Positions 50,251 to 61,904 of a stretch of 64,000 nt of DNA are shown here, in pieces. Source of the stretch: Coniferiporia sulphurascens (Eukaryota > Basidiomycota > Agaricomycetes > Hymenochaetales > Hymenochaetaceae); assembly GCA_002794785.1 (NCBI GenBank), contig NBBA01000009.1, forward strand, positions 1,798,001-1,862,000. Reading direction: 5' to 3'. The stretch's first letter is position 1. The number at the start of each line of letters is the position of its first letter. The translations under genes were made by a program, and so were the position numbers. The notes beneath the pieces were generated by a model. It saw nothing but the letters and a program-made list of their open reading frames with translations, had not been told where the DNA came from and did no database searches.

Positions 50251-53200
50251 TTTCACAAACGAACAGCCAGTTTATGCCCCCCTCTACCCCCAGAAGGATT
50301 TCGCAAAGAGATCTCGAGATTTCGGGGATGAAAATGAGAGTAATGGTTTTTAGTATGATGATGCTCCTGTGTGCAATAGTAGTTATTGACCATGCTCCTA
50401 CATAAATCAGGCTATAAAAGAGTGAGTAGTGGTAGAAGTTTTTTCGAGAGTTAGTTATTGTACATATATGTTGCCCTCAGGTGTTGAGCCTGTGATACAA
50501 TAAATTCCGGAGTGTTTTCTTTCGAGTGAGGAAGAGGAGGACAGGTCTGATATGCGGAAACAGGGTAATACATGTCGCGCTTCGAGATGACACGTTTAAA
50601 GTACTAGACGAAATCCAAATAGAGTCGGTTAACTCATTAGTTGTTGGGTTCTGTCTAACATAAGGTATTCCTATTTTTTTTAAATAACTTCATACAGCCA
50701 TACAGGTGCTCTCTATCCACTTCGTCCAATGATCTCACAAATCCTCTCAGCCGTCACGGTCTCTGCACTGAATGACGTCTTTCTTTCAACTCTACGGAAA
50801 AAGAAACAAATCATGATACAAAAGTGTTCGGGGAGTTTAAAAAGTCCGCTGTTCTTCCAACCGAGCATTAATATTGTGAGACCCTACAACCGCAACCTTA
50901 TACAGTCGAACCCCTTGATTTAAATCTTTTTCTGTTTGCATATCCTCGTGTTTTGCACAGGATTCTGTGTCCGCTAAGTCGTCCGTTTCATATGGATCCA
51001 TGCCCCTTTAATTGCATAACACTGTGAATTGCGTAAGAAACCCTTTCCACCAATCTCCATTCAAATCGAGGGGCTCGATTGTATACAAATACGACCTTAA
51101 TTCCCGCGGGATTCCTTCTCCACCCAATGAAAATTAATATCAAGTGGCCGTTTACTCCCGGCGCAAGTAAACAGTACCTAACAGTAATCAACAGGTGTAC
51201 GTACGTCTATACATGCAGTTGACCCATGAGCCCCTCAGAACCATACCAAGGGGGAAGAAAGGACAGGGCCCCTCCTCCCCCAAAAGCAAGGCTACTAAGG
51301 ACTAAAGAAATAAGTCTCAGAAGAGGAATTAGTAGAGGACTGGCCAGCACTAAGCCACCCACTCGCCCCCTGCCGGTCCAGGTGCAATGCACCTGCAGTA
51401 ATTATCTTTTACCGGCTCCCGGTCATTATTTATACAGCGACTATTATGACCCGTGTAACTAAGAATAAGAAACAGGACATGGCGATAGTAATTCAAAAAT
51501 GGCGCACCATTGCGCTGCCCGCATATACTCTGAAACCGTGCCAGACAACATGGGTCGAGGGAGCCCAGGATCTGAACAGGAGTATTTGTCAGTCGACTGA
51601 GGAGAGCCTGAGGCAGCAATAAGTTATGTAATCTCACATGAACCTCGAGCCGGCACGATCTCCACCACGCAGCCATGAGGAGCCTTCTGGATGATTGGTC
51701 GGGCTCGCGCTCGGATCATCGGATGGTGGCGGAAGGATGCGCCAGCCGCAGGTCGAAGCCGTTCACGGAGCACGCTTGGAGATGGACTATCAGTCGTGGC
51801 GAGGGAATGAAGATGGAGAGGAGGAACATACCGCGGCCTCGAACTGGCACACCTACTCAACCGCAAAGACGCCGACCGGATCACGGAGCAGTCTCACACC
51901 GATAAGGTATTGCGGTAGAGTCGTCGCAGGACATGGAATGCAAGGTAATGATGGAAGGAGATAGAGGAATCTCTGACTCGGATAAGCTTTCGAGAGGATT
52001 ATATTGTCATCTGGATACTGGGCTGACACGTTGCTTCGTGTTCTTTTATTTGAAGCTGACGTCGATGACTCGGACGCCCTTTATGATTGTGTAACGCAGG
52101 TAGGAGGCGAAGCTGTATTTTTGGGAAAATGCAGGTTGGGCACGTGGAAAATAGTAACTACAGTGCAACGTGCTAGTGACAGTCATGGCTTGTCCCCGAG
52201 TGCAAAAATCTTATCCTCTATAGCGTCCGAGTCGAACATTTTGAGGGCTATGTAGTTGTGCGGTGGACGTCTGCAGGAATCAGCGTGGATCAGTATAGCC
52301 TGTTCCTGCGCCCTCCGGGTCGACATCCATCGGACAGCCGCCCCCTATCTACAAAAATTTTACATGACAAATTTTATGCTGTTCAGTCTGGGTGTTCATC
52401 ATCAGACATCTGATTTCGGGGTGCGCCCGGCGCGGACCATGCATCCAAGAGGCAACCAGCTCGTCAATGAGATTGGGCGGCGGAAAAACTGTTGCTGTGA
52501 GCCAAGCTCTTCACGATTTTTTTTTCGAGTATTTTTATACTCAACACCCCTGCCTACCCCAGGCCCGGGACGGTGGCCGCACGACCACGCCGGAACATGA
52601 GGATGATTGGCACGTTCAAGTTTGCTGCGAAGTTCAATGCTGCCTTTGCGGGCACGGGCAGAAACTTTCGATGTAAGAATCCACCCCAGATCTCTCAGTC
52701 AATTTGGATCTCTGGTCAGGAAGCGACACACGAACACGTTGTATTCATCTTGACGTACATGTATAGGAACATTTTAGCGTTTACAGACACCGGTACGTCG
52801 TTTTGGTTCTGTCGGATCTTTGCAAACCCTAGCAGGAATAGTGTATTGTCTAGTGACCTGAGGGTTGCCCCTGACTTATATTATAGCTGTAATCAAGGTT
52901 CAAACGGAAAGCGTGACAGTTGGGGGAAACGACTAAACATCTAAGCGGCACGGAAATTAAGAGATATGACGTACGTGGGACGTGGAAGTAGTAAGTGTTA
53001 AGCTCAACGGTTTACACGGTGATCGACGTCGGGGCTTCCTGATCATCGGGACTGATGGTACGGCAACGGGGCTTCCTAGATGTCGTAAATCGAAGGTGAT
53101 CGTCGATGAGGCTTCCTGATCGGTGATGTGGACGCGGTGGGCTTCTATAGCGAGTCGGGTTACGACGAAGCGACTGATGGCACACTGGCGCACAGTAGAC

Positions 53201-53861
53201 TGGTGGTAGCAGATAATGGGCTTGTATGAACAAAGAGCACAAGCTTAGGGCTTGTGCTACTGAAGTTACATGCTTATATGCTACTCTATGTGTTTGCTAC
53301 TGTAGCGACTTGGTTAGGTATGTTTACCAGACTATGGAAGGTCATGGAAACTCAAGGAATGCCTTGGTAATACAAGTACGGTGATCAGTAAGCAAAGCAC
53401 GTCATGATGGTGCAAGAAGGCATCATCATGGCGTCTTATGGTGCAAGGCGAATGAGGATGAGTAAGGCAAAGGAATGGGGGAGGTGCGCTGACTGATGAT
53501 GACGAAAGGGAAGTGAGTCAGCGCATTAGGGAAAATAAAGGAAAATTGTAACAGTAAGAGAGGCAGAATAAAACTTTACTATATCGACTCAATATTCTAA
53601 TTTTTCTGGAGTGAGAAATGAAACAAGGATGAAAGGATGAAAGGAATGGAGAAATGACGGCAGAAAGCTATGCTGCTCCTAGTCATTCGAACATAAGTCA
53701 TGACCTAAGCCAATAAGATAAAGCAACACAGGGACTGGTGTGGATCGTGAATAGCAGCAAAGGTGTCAATCAAAGGGGGTAGAGGCAAAGAAGAGAATTG
53801 TGAAAAAGGATACACATAATGTTTCAACTTGTAGCCGGCCGGCAGGCATGGACAAACGTCC
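50251..53861. other. Gene-poor region with minor repeats
   Basis: About 3.6 kb without a recognisable gene. 51675-52700 has several overlapping plus ORFs with protein-like composition but no known domain and no consistent splicing. At 53031, 53068, 53109 and 53138 a GGCTTCCTGATC-like unit recurs. At 52949-52975 a copy of ACGGAAATTA-GA-ATATGACGTAC also occurs, which is found again next to the MITE at 56829-56855. Confidence 0.4.
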
Positions 53862-54661
53862 CTAGGCGCACTTGGTTAGCTTCCTTTTTGAGCAGCCTGT
53901 GCAAAGGCGATTGGGTATTTCGATGATGATTGTACACTTGTAGGACGCAACTCATCAGCATACGAATATCTGACTGTGAGTATGAAAGAACGTACTCTAA
54001 TATGCGATTTCCTGCAACGTCCGCATGGATTACGATTCGAGGGCAACGCAACAGTTGTTCGGGTCTCCTTTAACCCCTTTTTTGTACGAATAGGGCCAGC
54101 ATGGTGAATAGCTGACGTGCCTGTAGACAAGTCTGTCTGCAAGGAGTCAAGTCCACCGTGAGGCTGCGAGACGCGGTACGAATCGTCGACTCCTGTGAGA
54201 GACGGATAGGGAGAGGCGGGAGCAGAATTATAAGGACTGGTTGGATCCGAAAGAAGAAGCTGTGCGGGAGTGATTGTAGGAGGTAACGCCAATGTCAGCA
54301 CAATGGGAAGGGACGTCTGTGTAAAATGCTGAGAATTTTTGTCTACGATGTGTGGATGATCGGGTCCACTTACAGAGTTGCCGAATGTTTCCCGATCGGT
54401 GTCACAGCGGAAAGTCGATTCAGGGTTGCGGCCCGGGAATGGTTTATATGCCTGTGCATACTGAGCCGCGAGCTGTTCTGGATAGACAACAGGCATGGTA
54501 GGAGCGGGAAACCCCTTGAAGAGCTGTGGTAGTCCGCCAGAGTGTGGCAGGGGGAATGATTCCGCATTCGCAAGGAAAGGATTGAGCTGAAAGTGACCAT
54601 AATTTTGCGGGCTGATTATTGATTCCATAAACGAGAAATCTGGGAAGCCGGACGGAGGCAT
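53862..54661 (-). CDS. Small Zn2Cys6 protein with C-terminal zinc cluster (gene C)
   Basis: Three exons (54661-54374, 54316-53996, 53936-53862) give 227 residues. The N-terminal two thirds are Pro/Ser/Phe-rich with the short block STFRCDT near residue 83. The zinc cluster occupies the last 34 residues: Cys194, 197, 204, 215, 218, 226 (C-x2-C-x6-C-x10-C-x2-C-x7-C), after SNRNPCGRCRKSHIR and ending SKRKLTKCA at the stop. The intron before the third Cys is in the same position as in genes A, B and D. A Zn2Cys6 domain at the C-terminus is unusual, since most fungal members carry it near the N-terminus. A DNA-binding role is inferred only. The start is the first ATG of exon 1; an upstream exon is possible. 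Confidence 0.7.
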
Positions 54662-56854
54662 AGTCAACGGAGTAGACGTAGCGTTGTATGGCTATTGTGA
54701 TAAGTATTTAGGGATCGTAAGTGTGCAGAAAAAATATAAAGCATACTGCAACGGCATTCCGCGCCTGGAGTTGTGGGAGGTAGCGGAATGGGTCAAGGTG
54801 GGGATGGGGTACTTGTGGGCTTGGGTCGTAAGTAGTCGTGAGTGCAAGTCTCTGCGGTCGCCTGACATAACTGGGGGATTATTAGAGAGAGATTACTGTA
54901 GCTGGTATCTAGAGGAGACGATCTGAAGTCGACGATATTATGCAAATGAATTTCATGCCCTTCGAGTTTAAAAACGTCAAAGCGAGGCCTCCAGCCCATT
55001 ATAGCGCGAGCACGCCTGCACAACGAGGATCGCGCGACGCTATGAGCCGCATTGGCTGAAGGTACCATTGCTATTGAAAGTCACCCCAGATGCGTTCAGT
55101 TCCCACTTGTAGATAGCATCGGTCTTCGATTCGGCGGTCAGGCGTGTACAGGTTGTGGCTGTCGATAACGTGTTTGTAGCGTGCTCTGGACGTACGGGAA
55201 ATGAACTCACCGTGACAGAGACAGATGACATTCCCCCGCTGAGTCCATCAGTTCGTAACTGGGATGCGGTGAATTGTCAAGGGTTATGGAGACAACAGAA
55301 GTCCCTAAACTTGGGGAAAAGTTCGATAGACGCAGCCTGCGGGTCTCACAAGTGGTTCGCAAAGCAGAGCTTTCGGATCATGCCCATAGCCCACAGTGCA
55401 CGGCGTCAGGCAAGTGTGGCAAGGCACTCGTAGCGCTGAGGGATGACCACCCCGGCCACAGTATCAGAGCGCATCGTCTCTAGTGGTAACCAAAAATATG
55501 AGACGAGAATACCATAGAGCTATCGCGACAAGTTCGCATAAATCGGCGCGTTGCTCTATCGTGAGCGGGGAACCCGGAAAACTGCGATCAAGTAAATGAT
55601 ACATCACACACCTCTTTTAGTCTGCTATATATTTCCGCTTCCGTCTAAAAAGACCGAGATCCGGAGGTATCCGACCTCGGCCGAACAGCCTATGATGGAA
55701 CAAATCCGAGCAGAGGCCACGCACGCAGACCACTAATATCCTCACAAGTTTTCGGAAAAATCCAGATGGTTTGCTACACGAGGTACTTATAAATTAAAGT
55801 ATTGGGGTAGTCCCGAGGTGGTGAGCGGGGACGGTTCACGAGCATCTAATTTGTGTACTCAAAAAAGATTGTGATTGGACCAGATGTTTGCTTACAGAGC
55901 AAATACTCTGCGGATGATAACGCTCAGTCGCTGAGAGGCAATTGTAAAGAAAGGGATTTAGACAACCCAGAGCCCAATCCTTGAGAAAAGGAAAAGTATT
56001 CAAGTCGCACGTCTCGACTTCCACTGCCCCAGGAGGGGGGCAGATTCAGAACCTGTAAGTTGTAACTCCGAAGCGCCAAACACAGCCGGCGTTCTTTGGC
56101 AGATGCACGAGGACGGGCAGCCACACCAAAGGGCGTGCGTGCATCAGCAACTCTAGAGTCGGCCTAGAATTGAGTCCATCGACCACATAAAACCAGCTTG
56201 GGGAACCCGATTGAAAACCGCTCTTGGCATGCGGAAGAGATGAGGAAATGTGTCGCCTTCCCAAGATAGCACGGCCGGTTCTTGCAGCGAACCCAACCCT
56301 TCGTATACTCTATCCTCTTGACTAGTTCCGCCGGATCGCGCTGCCTTGCTCCGGGGTTTATTCTAAACATTACCGAATCGCATCGCAATGTTGGGTTGAT
56401 CGACATGGCCACCGCGAGGCTCGCGCACTACCTCCGAGAGTGCGACGTATCTTTCAAACTTCAAGTTGCAATATTGTTCCGGGGAGACGAACACTCCCCT
56501 TCTTCGCGAACGCCCCAAATCTCTCATTCAGCTGCATTGGTTTTTTTTAAATGCAGTGCGCACCGCGAACATGTTTCCTCAAGCGCTTTAATGTTTGCAA
56601 TATTTATCTCGGCTAAGATGTCCACGAGGCGCAGCTGAAAACGGCCTTACACATCTAGGCTGTTACACGAGTTTGAGTCGGGCGTTGGGGGGTAGCGCCA
56701 CGGCACCTTCAGGCTACATCAGCACTTCCCTCATTTCCGTCATCAAGTCTGTTATCAACTTCAATCATGATTAAAAGAAGCATAATTAACTCAGAGGTTA
56801 ATTAAAGATACGGCTAGACTTTTAGGTAGTACGGAAATTAGGAAATATGACGTA
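54662..56854. other. Gene-poor region between genes C and D
   Basis: No firm gene. On the minus strand at 55040-55231 there is a possible small spliced frame ending YKWELNASGVTF, then FSQCGS at a stop, preceded by a GTGAGT...CAG intron. It could be the remnant of a small secreted Cys-containing protein, but the upstream frame is broken. The promoter of gene C lies at the left end. Confidence 0.35.
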
Positions 56855-57134
56855 CAGTCAATCACCGGCCATTGGGACACCGGAGCTAGATAAACGGATT
56901 CTCGCAGTTCAGTGAGACATTTTTTGAAAATGAAATTATATCTATGTTCAGTTAGATGCTGGCTATCACTGTACAAAATTTGGGGGGAAACTGAGCATAT
57001 TTGAAAGAGATACGGCCGAAAAGAAAAATCTGGTGAAATCGAGCCTCAATGGGACAGGCTGTTCCTACTAGTAATTACCAAAAGAGGAAGGAAAGGCTAA
57101 GCGTGGTGCTGTCCCATTGACCGGTGATTGACTG
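56855..57134. mobile_element. 280-bp MITE with about 28-bp TIRs, pogo/Fot1-like
   Basis: Ends start CAGTCAATCACCGG and are inverted repeats over about 28 bases with two mismatches. TA flanks both sides (56853-56854 and 57135-57136). It has no internal ORF. CAG-starting TIRs with TA duplication and the CAGTCAA start strongly recall fungal pogo/Fot1-like elements. It lies about 360 bases from the stop of gene D. Confidence 0.85.
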
Positions 57135-57493
57135 TACTACTTTCAGGAAATGAGGGGTTTAGTTAAACTCAATATAACCCTAGATTTTTATTTTTATTTC
57201 GGAGGCGGTAAACGAAAACGGTTGAGAAATAAAGAGACTGGTCACTGCCAGTGGTTGTACCGGAAATGAATAACAGGACTGGAAACAGATAAAAGGCGTG
57301 TATTCGTCATATACTGTCGCACTTAAGCGATTTCATTGGGGTATCATACATCATAAAGGGTATTTAAAATCAATTCAAGTCGTAAATAGTCGCGGCGATA
57401 GCGAAAGACAGGTGAAATCCAAAGGGAGAAAGGAGAAGAAAAAAACCAGGATAGAAATCACGCAAAGCGTGTACGACGTGATACCGGTCGTCT

Positions 57494-58254
57494 TTAGGCG
57501 CACTTGTCTAGTTTCCTCTTTGAACAGCCCCCGCAGAGGCGGCGGGGTTGTTCGGCAATAATTTTGCACTTTTAAAACAAGACTTGTCAGCATTTGACTC
57601 CCTGTCTGTAAATACGAAGGAATATACCCTAATATGCGATTTCCTACACCGTGCACATGGGTTGCGGTTTGAGGGCAGTATGCCGGCGCGAGGCTTCCTT
57701 TTTCCTTTTCTAGGGCGACTTGGGCCTGCACGACCATCGGAAGACGTGCCTGCAGACTGGTTAGCCTGCAGTGGTTCAAATCCACCGCCAACATAAAGTT
57801 CGGAAGGGGCCGAATGAGTATTGGGTGCTCCCGTAAAAAATGGATCGGAAGGGGCGGGAAATGTGGAAGAGGATATCGAAGGTGGCACAGTGGAGAGAGG
57901 TGGCTATATACTAGATTTAAAAACTGTTATATATAATGCATGGGTCCATGATATACTAACAGGGCCAAAAAGCGCTTGACACGTGTCACATCGAGAAGTT
58001 GATTCGAGCTTACGAGGCGGGAGTAAGCCGCCTGTTTCCACGTGCTGATAGTTGGAATATTGTTGACGGATGGCAGGTGTAGTGAGAGCGAGGTGGCCAC
58101 CAGAGGATTGCGAAAACACTCCGTCCTGCGGAGGGAAGGGGGGCCCAATTTCTGGAAAGCAATACGGGAACTGAGTATACTCGAGTTGATCTTGGCGTGG
58201 CAGGCTGGGGATCGGACTACTGGGCAAGAGGTTTGGGAGGTTGAGTTGAGCCAT
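57494..58254 (-). CDS. Small Zn2Cys6 protein with C-terminal zinc cluster (gene D)
   Basis: Paralog of gene C, same strand and layout: exons 58254-57961, 57903-57628, 57568-57494, giving 214 residues. It shares ESTSRCDT, SNRNPCARCRKSHIR and the C-terminal end SKRKLDKCA. Cysteines are 181, 184, 191, 202, 205 and 213 with spacing identical to gene C. A stop codon follows directly after the last Cys and Ala, but it is TAA here and TAG in C; the shared end is therefore probably real. The first intron is also at the equivalent place in both genes. Overall sequence divergence between C and D is large outside the cluster. Regulator role inferred. Confidence 0.7.
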
Positions 58255-60731
58255 CGAAGTTGAGGATATGAAGGGTACGGCGCTGTACGGCTGCTACTAT
58301 GCGTGTTAGAGGACTCATCATACAGAAAAGAGTTAAGAACGTACTGTGTTGTGGACTTGCACTTGGCAACGTTGAAGGGCCGAAGGAGGGTATTCGGTGG
58401 GAACAGGATATAAGTGTGCTTGGTTCGTGAATAGTCTTGATTGTGGACCTAAGTGGCTATCTGTCATTAACGGTGAGTTTCGCGGGATGCAAGGGGAAGG
58501 CGTGCGCGTGTGGGGCGGGAGGGGTTGAGGGAAGGGGACCGTGAACCGGGTAGTGGTGGTGGTGGTGGTGGTGGTGGTGGTGAGAGGTTCGCGGTGAGTA
58601 GGCAAGATTATAAGCTGACCATGTCACGGCACGCCTACGCAATGAGGGTCGCCGTCTTTCAGCAGCGCCGAAGACGGGCAATACCGAATCCGGACTATTT
58701 TGACGCCAATATAGACAGATAGTCGGCGATGCAGAGTAAATGGCGCGTGTGCAAGGGCCGTTTTGTCTATTGACCAAACGTGGCCCCGGCGTGCTCGCCA
58801 GCTCGTACGCACATGCACGTGGGGTGATTAAAATTTGAAAATGAAGATGAGGCTCAACATATTTTCAATCGACCCTATAGAACGAGGGCGGGACTCGAGA
58901 AATCCTATAGACCAGATCACGTTCATGACCTACAGCGAATATCGGAAATTAAGGATGGAGAGGTACAGACAGACACGGCATTACGCTGTGTGGTAGACAT
59001 CCGTGTCAAAATCTGTACAGACAAGGACGTGTTGTATAACGGTTATCGTAGCGAATAAAAAAGTGTAAAGCAAGCGATGCAGGGGAAATAACACTGTGAG
59101 TGAGGGCAGAGGGTTTACGGAGGATTGGGGTGGGGGAGGGGGGACTGTGGGATTATAGATGAAACTCGGTCAGTTGATGATCATGATTCAGCTCAGTACC
59201 TGAGAGCTAACCTAAACTGTCTGAAGCGCCTAATTGTTGCGCTCTTCCTGATATATATTGCGCCAACATTCGTTCTTTCCGAAGCACAAGCTTTCTAGAT
59301 GATGTGGGAGAGCTGAAGGGAAAACGCCGTTGACAACTCGGGTAGGAATGCAGAAAGATAGTAGAGGACTTGACCTTCCTTCCCGCTGCGTCGCGTTAGC
59401 TATACCAAAGTGCGAGCTTCATTTCTCACAGCAGAGCCACAATCCCAGCGCCTCCCAACCGTAAGCGCCCTCTGTTGCTCGATGACGCGGAGGATCGTGG
59501 GATCAACTTAACATGCAGAGTCCTGAGGCGAAACGAGTGCTCACAAGGTCAGTATGCTGCAAGATGGGAAGTATGACACCGATGTGTAGTATTCCTGTAA
59601 CGAAAACTACCTTTGTCGCATGTGGGTGCAATCCGCGACGGGAAAACGGACTTGCGCCGAAGTCCCGTGCAAAGTCCGTTAACTATTTTTAGCTTACGTC
59701 GGAAGCGGGCGCGAATTCCGTTGTATGGAGATATCTCCATAGATAAAGATTCGTGGATCTTGTCCGCCGGGACATAATCTGGGGCCATGTACGTTGCGCT
59801 TTTGAAGTTCGGACCCTACCGTTTTCGAGGTTCATATTGCGCATTTTAGTGGGAACTTTGACTAAGTTGTTCTAGGCCAGGCTGTGAAGAAGAGCCAGCG
59901 AAGATGAGTACATCCAGGGATCTATTAAGCGCAGACATTCCATCCCCAGGGTCATCAACATGCTGCAAAAAGGGGGTAGTTACTCTTACTTACGCCTTAA
60001 TACCGTGTTCTCGATGAATCCAGATATATGATTGAGTGCACGAGATAACTAAAACAATGGAAGAAGGAATCGGCTCGAGTTTCCGCTGTGCTTTAAAGTT
60101 GGTGTTATTTTAAAGGCCCTTCATGATAGGAATTAACACCGCTAAGTCGGTCAGCTCTTATTCATTTGCTCTGAAAGGCCTGATAACATACCACGAGGGG
60201 AGTGATGGATGGATGTATTACGGCTCATCATCGTTTAGTTTTTCTAAGCAGCGTTATTCTTTCTTCCTGCTTGAACCCGGTCACTACTTCAACTTGAACG
60301 AAGGTTTCCGCTTGAGAGTATCGTTTCAGCAGTCAGCCATCGATATAAGAACTTAACGGTCTTTTTCCAGTTTAAACGCTCTTTAATTAGTCTTCAGCCA
60401 GTTCCAACTAGAGTCTGTCGGAGTGAGAGCCTGCAAGCGAACACGCGTCGCGACGAAGCACGATACACGTTACATAATAATAGCTTACGTGATCTATGCC
60501 CGCACCCACACAGTGCCATTCTTGCTACATTCAGCCAGCTAGTGCAGAAGAAACGGCAATGTACACTAATAGGTAATATTTACAGAAGAAAGGATCTGAT
60601 CCACACACTGAATGCGTCGATGGAGTACAACAGTATGAGTCAACAACACCCGATATCCCACAAGCATCGACAACATACCACGCAACAACAAAGAATCAAC
60701 ACATCCTATGCAGGACCCAAACAAGAGCCAA
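58255..60731. other. Gene-poor region with a (GTG)n microsatellite
   Basis: About 2.5 kb. 58551-58581 is a (GTG)n run of about ten units. ORFs nearby code only His or Gly tracts from this run. 59040-59160 is G-rich. No gene, tRNA or rRNA was recognised. RAB11's 3' UTR lies at the right end. Confidence 0.45.
58551..58581. repeat. (GTG)n trinucleotide microsatellite
   Basis: About ten uninterrupted GTG units followed by GAG. It lies upstream of gene D and outside any supported coding exon. Confidence 0.9.
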
Positions 60732-61904
60732 TCAAGAGCAACACCCGCTCTTCACCTGCTCTTCGCTCCTACTGACTTGGATAACGTTACCCTCCGAAGG
60801 CTTCACTTGGTTGTCTGAGCCCTCCAGTGTCTTCGCAGAGACGATTCGGTGGATATCTACGATAAAAGAACAGGAAAAATCGTGTAAATCAACCGTGCGG
60901 ACTCTTCAAAAGTGTAAGGACGTACCGGATAAAATCCTTTGGAAGGCATCCTGCACTTTCGAAGCATCTAGGGCAGAAGTCTCGATAAACAACAAGCCCT
61001 GCTCAGCTGTAATAATGTTGCGTTAGTATTGGAATTGCACTGCGCATGTGGCGAGCAGACATACAAGCAAAAGCCTCCGCCGTGTCCGTCGGTACTGCTC
61101 GCAGATGGTTCAAATCACTCTTGTTCCCGACCAGCATGATCACGATGTTCGAGTCAGCGTGATCGCGTAACTCCTTTAACCATCGTTGGACATTGTTGTA
61201 TGTGGGAAGTTTCGAAATGTCGTATACGAGCAATGCACCGACTGCGCCACGGTAGTAACTGAAAGAATAGGGACGCGTCAGCACGCTATGGCAAATAACA
61301 ATGAAAGGAAAGAACTGCGCACGCTGATGTGATTGCCCGGTAACGCTCCTGACCAGCTGTGGGAGTAATGAAATTAGTCTCACTGCCGGTACACTTGAGC
61401 AAATCCAAATGGGCTGAAGAAAAGGGATCCAGTCGAGCAGAACAGTAACCATCATACAGTGGCTGAACGCCGACAGCCCGGCTATCGCACCAAAGTAGCA
61501 CCCAAGCAGAACGTGAAACCTCACCAGTATCCCAGATCTGCGCCTTGACTGTCTTTCCGTCAAGCTCAAGGGTCCGTGTGGCGAACTCGACACCAATGGT
61601 AGACTTCGAGTCGAGGTTGAATTCGTTGCGCGTAAACCGCGAAAGAACTAGATTTTCGCATAAGACATCCGCACTTTCCAAGGTGAACACTAGACCTTAC
61701 GGTTTCTGGAAAACATCAAGGTTAGTTTTGAATAACAATGTTTGCATGATGGACATTCCACTCACGATTTCCCGACTCCTGAGTCCCCAATTAATACAAC
61801 CTACGGAGTGACGTCGAGTGATGTTCGTAAGAGCGCCTGAGCTGGTTCTCCCATAGACGTACCTTGAAGAGAAAATCGTAGTCCGCGGTTGCTGCACCGG
61901 CCAT
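60732..61904 (-). CDS. RAB11: Rab11-family small GTPase (Ypt3/Ypt31-like)
   Basis: Eight exons (61904-61863, 61800-61766, 61705-61701, 61647-61525, 61356-61323, 61258-61065, 61006-60926, 60856-60732) give 212 residues, the normal size. The P-loop GDSGVGKS is at residues 19-26. It has [20 protein letters not shown] (switch I), [20 protein letters not shown] (residues 66 on), GNKSDL and [10 protein letters not shown]. The C-terminus SGCCS carries the two prenylatable cysteines. Rab11 directs exocytic and recycling traffic at the trans-Golgi and endosomes. Exon 3 is a microexon of five bases (AAACC) whose use restores the conserved SNLLSRF sequence; without it the frame breaks in the P-loop. Some introns are unusually positioned in the switch regions. 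Confidence 0.93.

Noticed and set aside
51190..51480. Possible solo LTR of a retrotransposon
   Set aside because: It has a purine-rich tract and an LTR-like feel, but no second copy, no target duplication and no clear TG...CA ends were found.
55040..55320. Possible small secreted glycan-binding (Y3-like) protein on the minus strand
   Set aside because: The last exon ending in FSQCGS and one intron look plausible, but the upstream frame has stops, the expected cysteine pattern is incomplete and no signal peptide was found.
58333..58777. Minus-strand ORFs with poly-Thr or poly-His tracts
   Set aside because: The tracts are translations of the (GTG)n microsatellite; no conserved protein sequence is around them.
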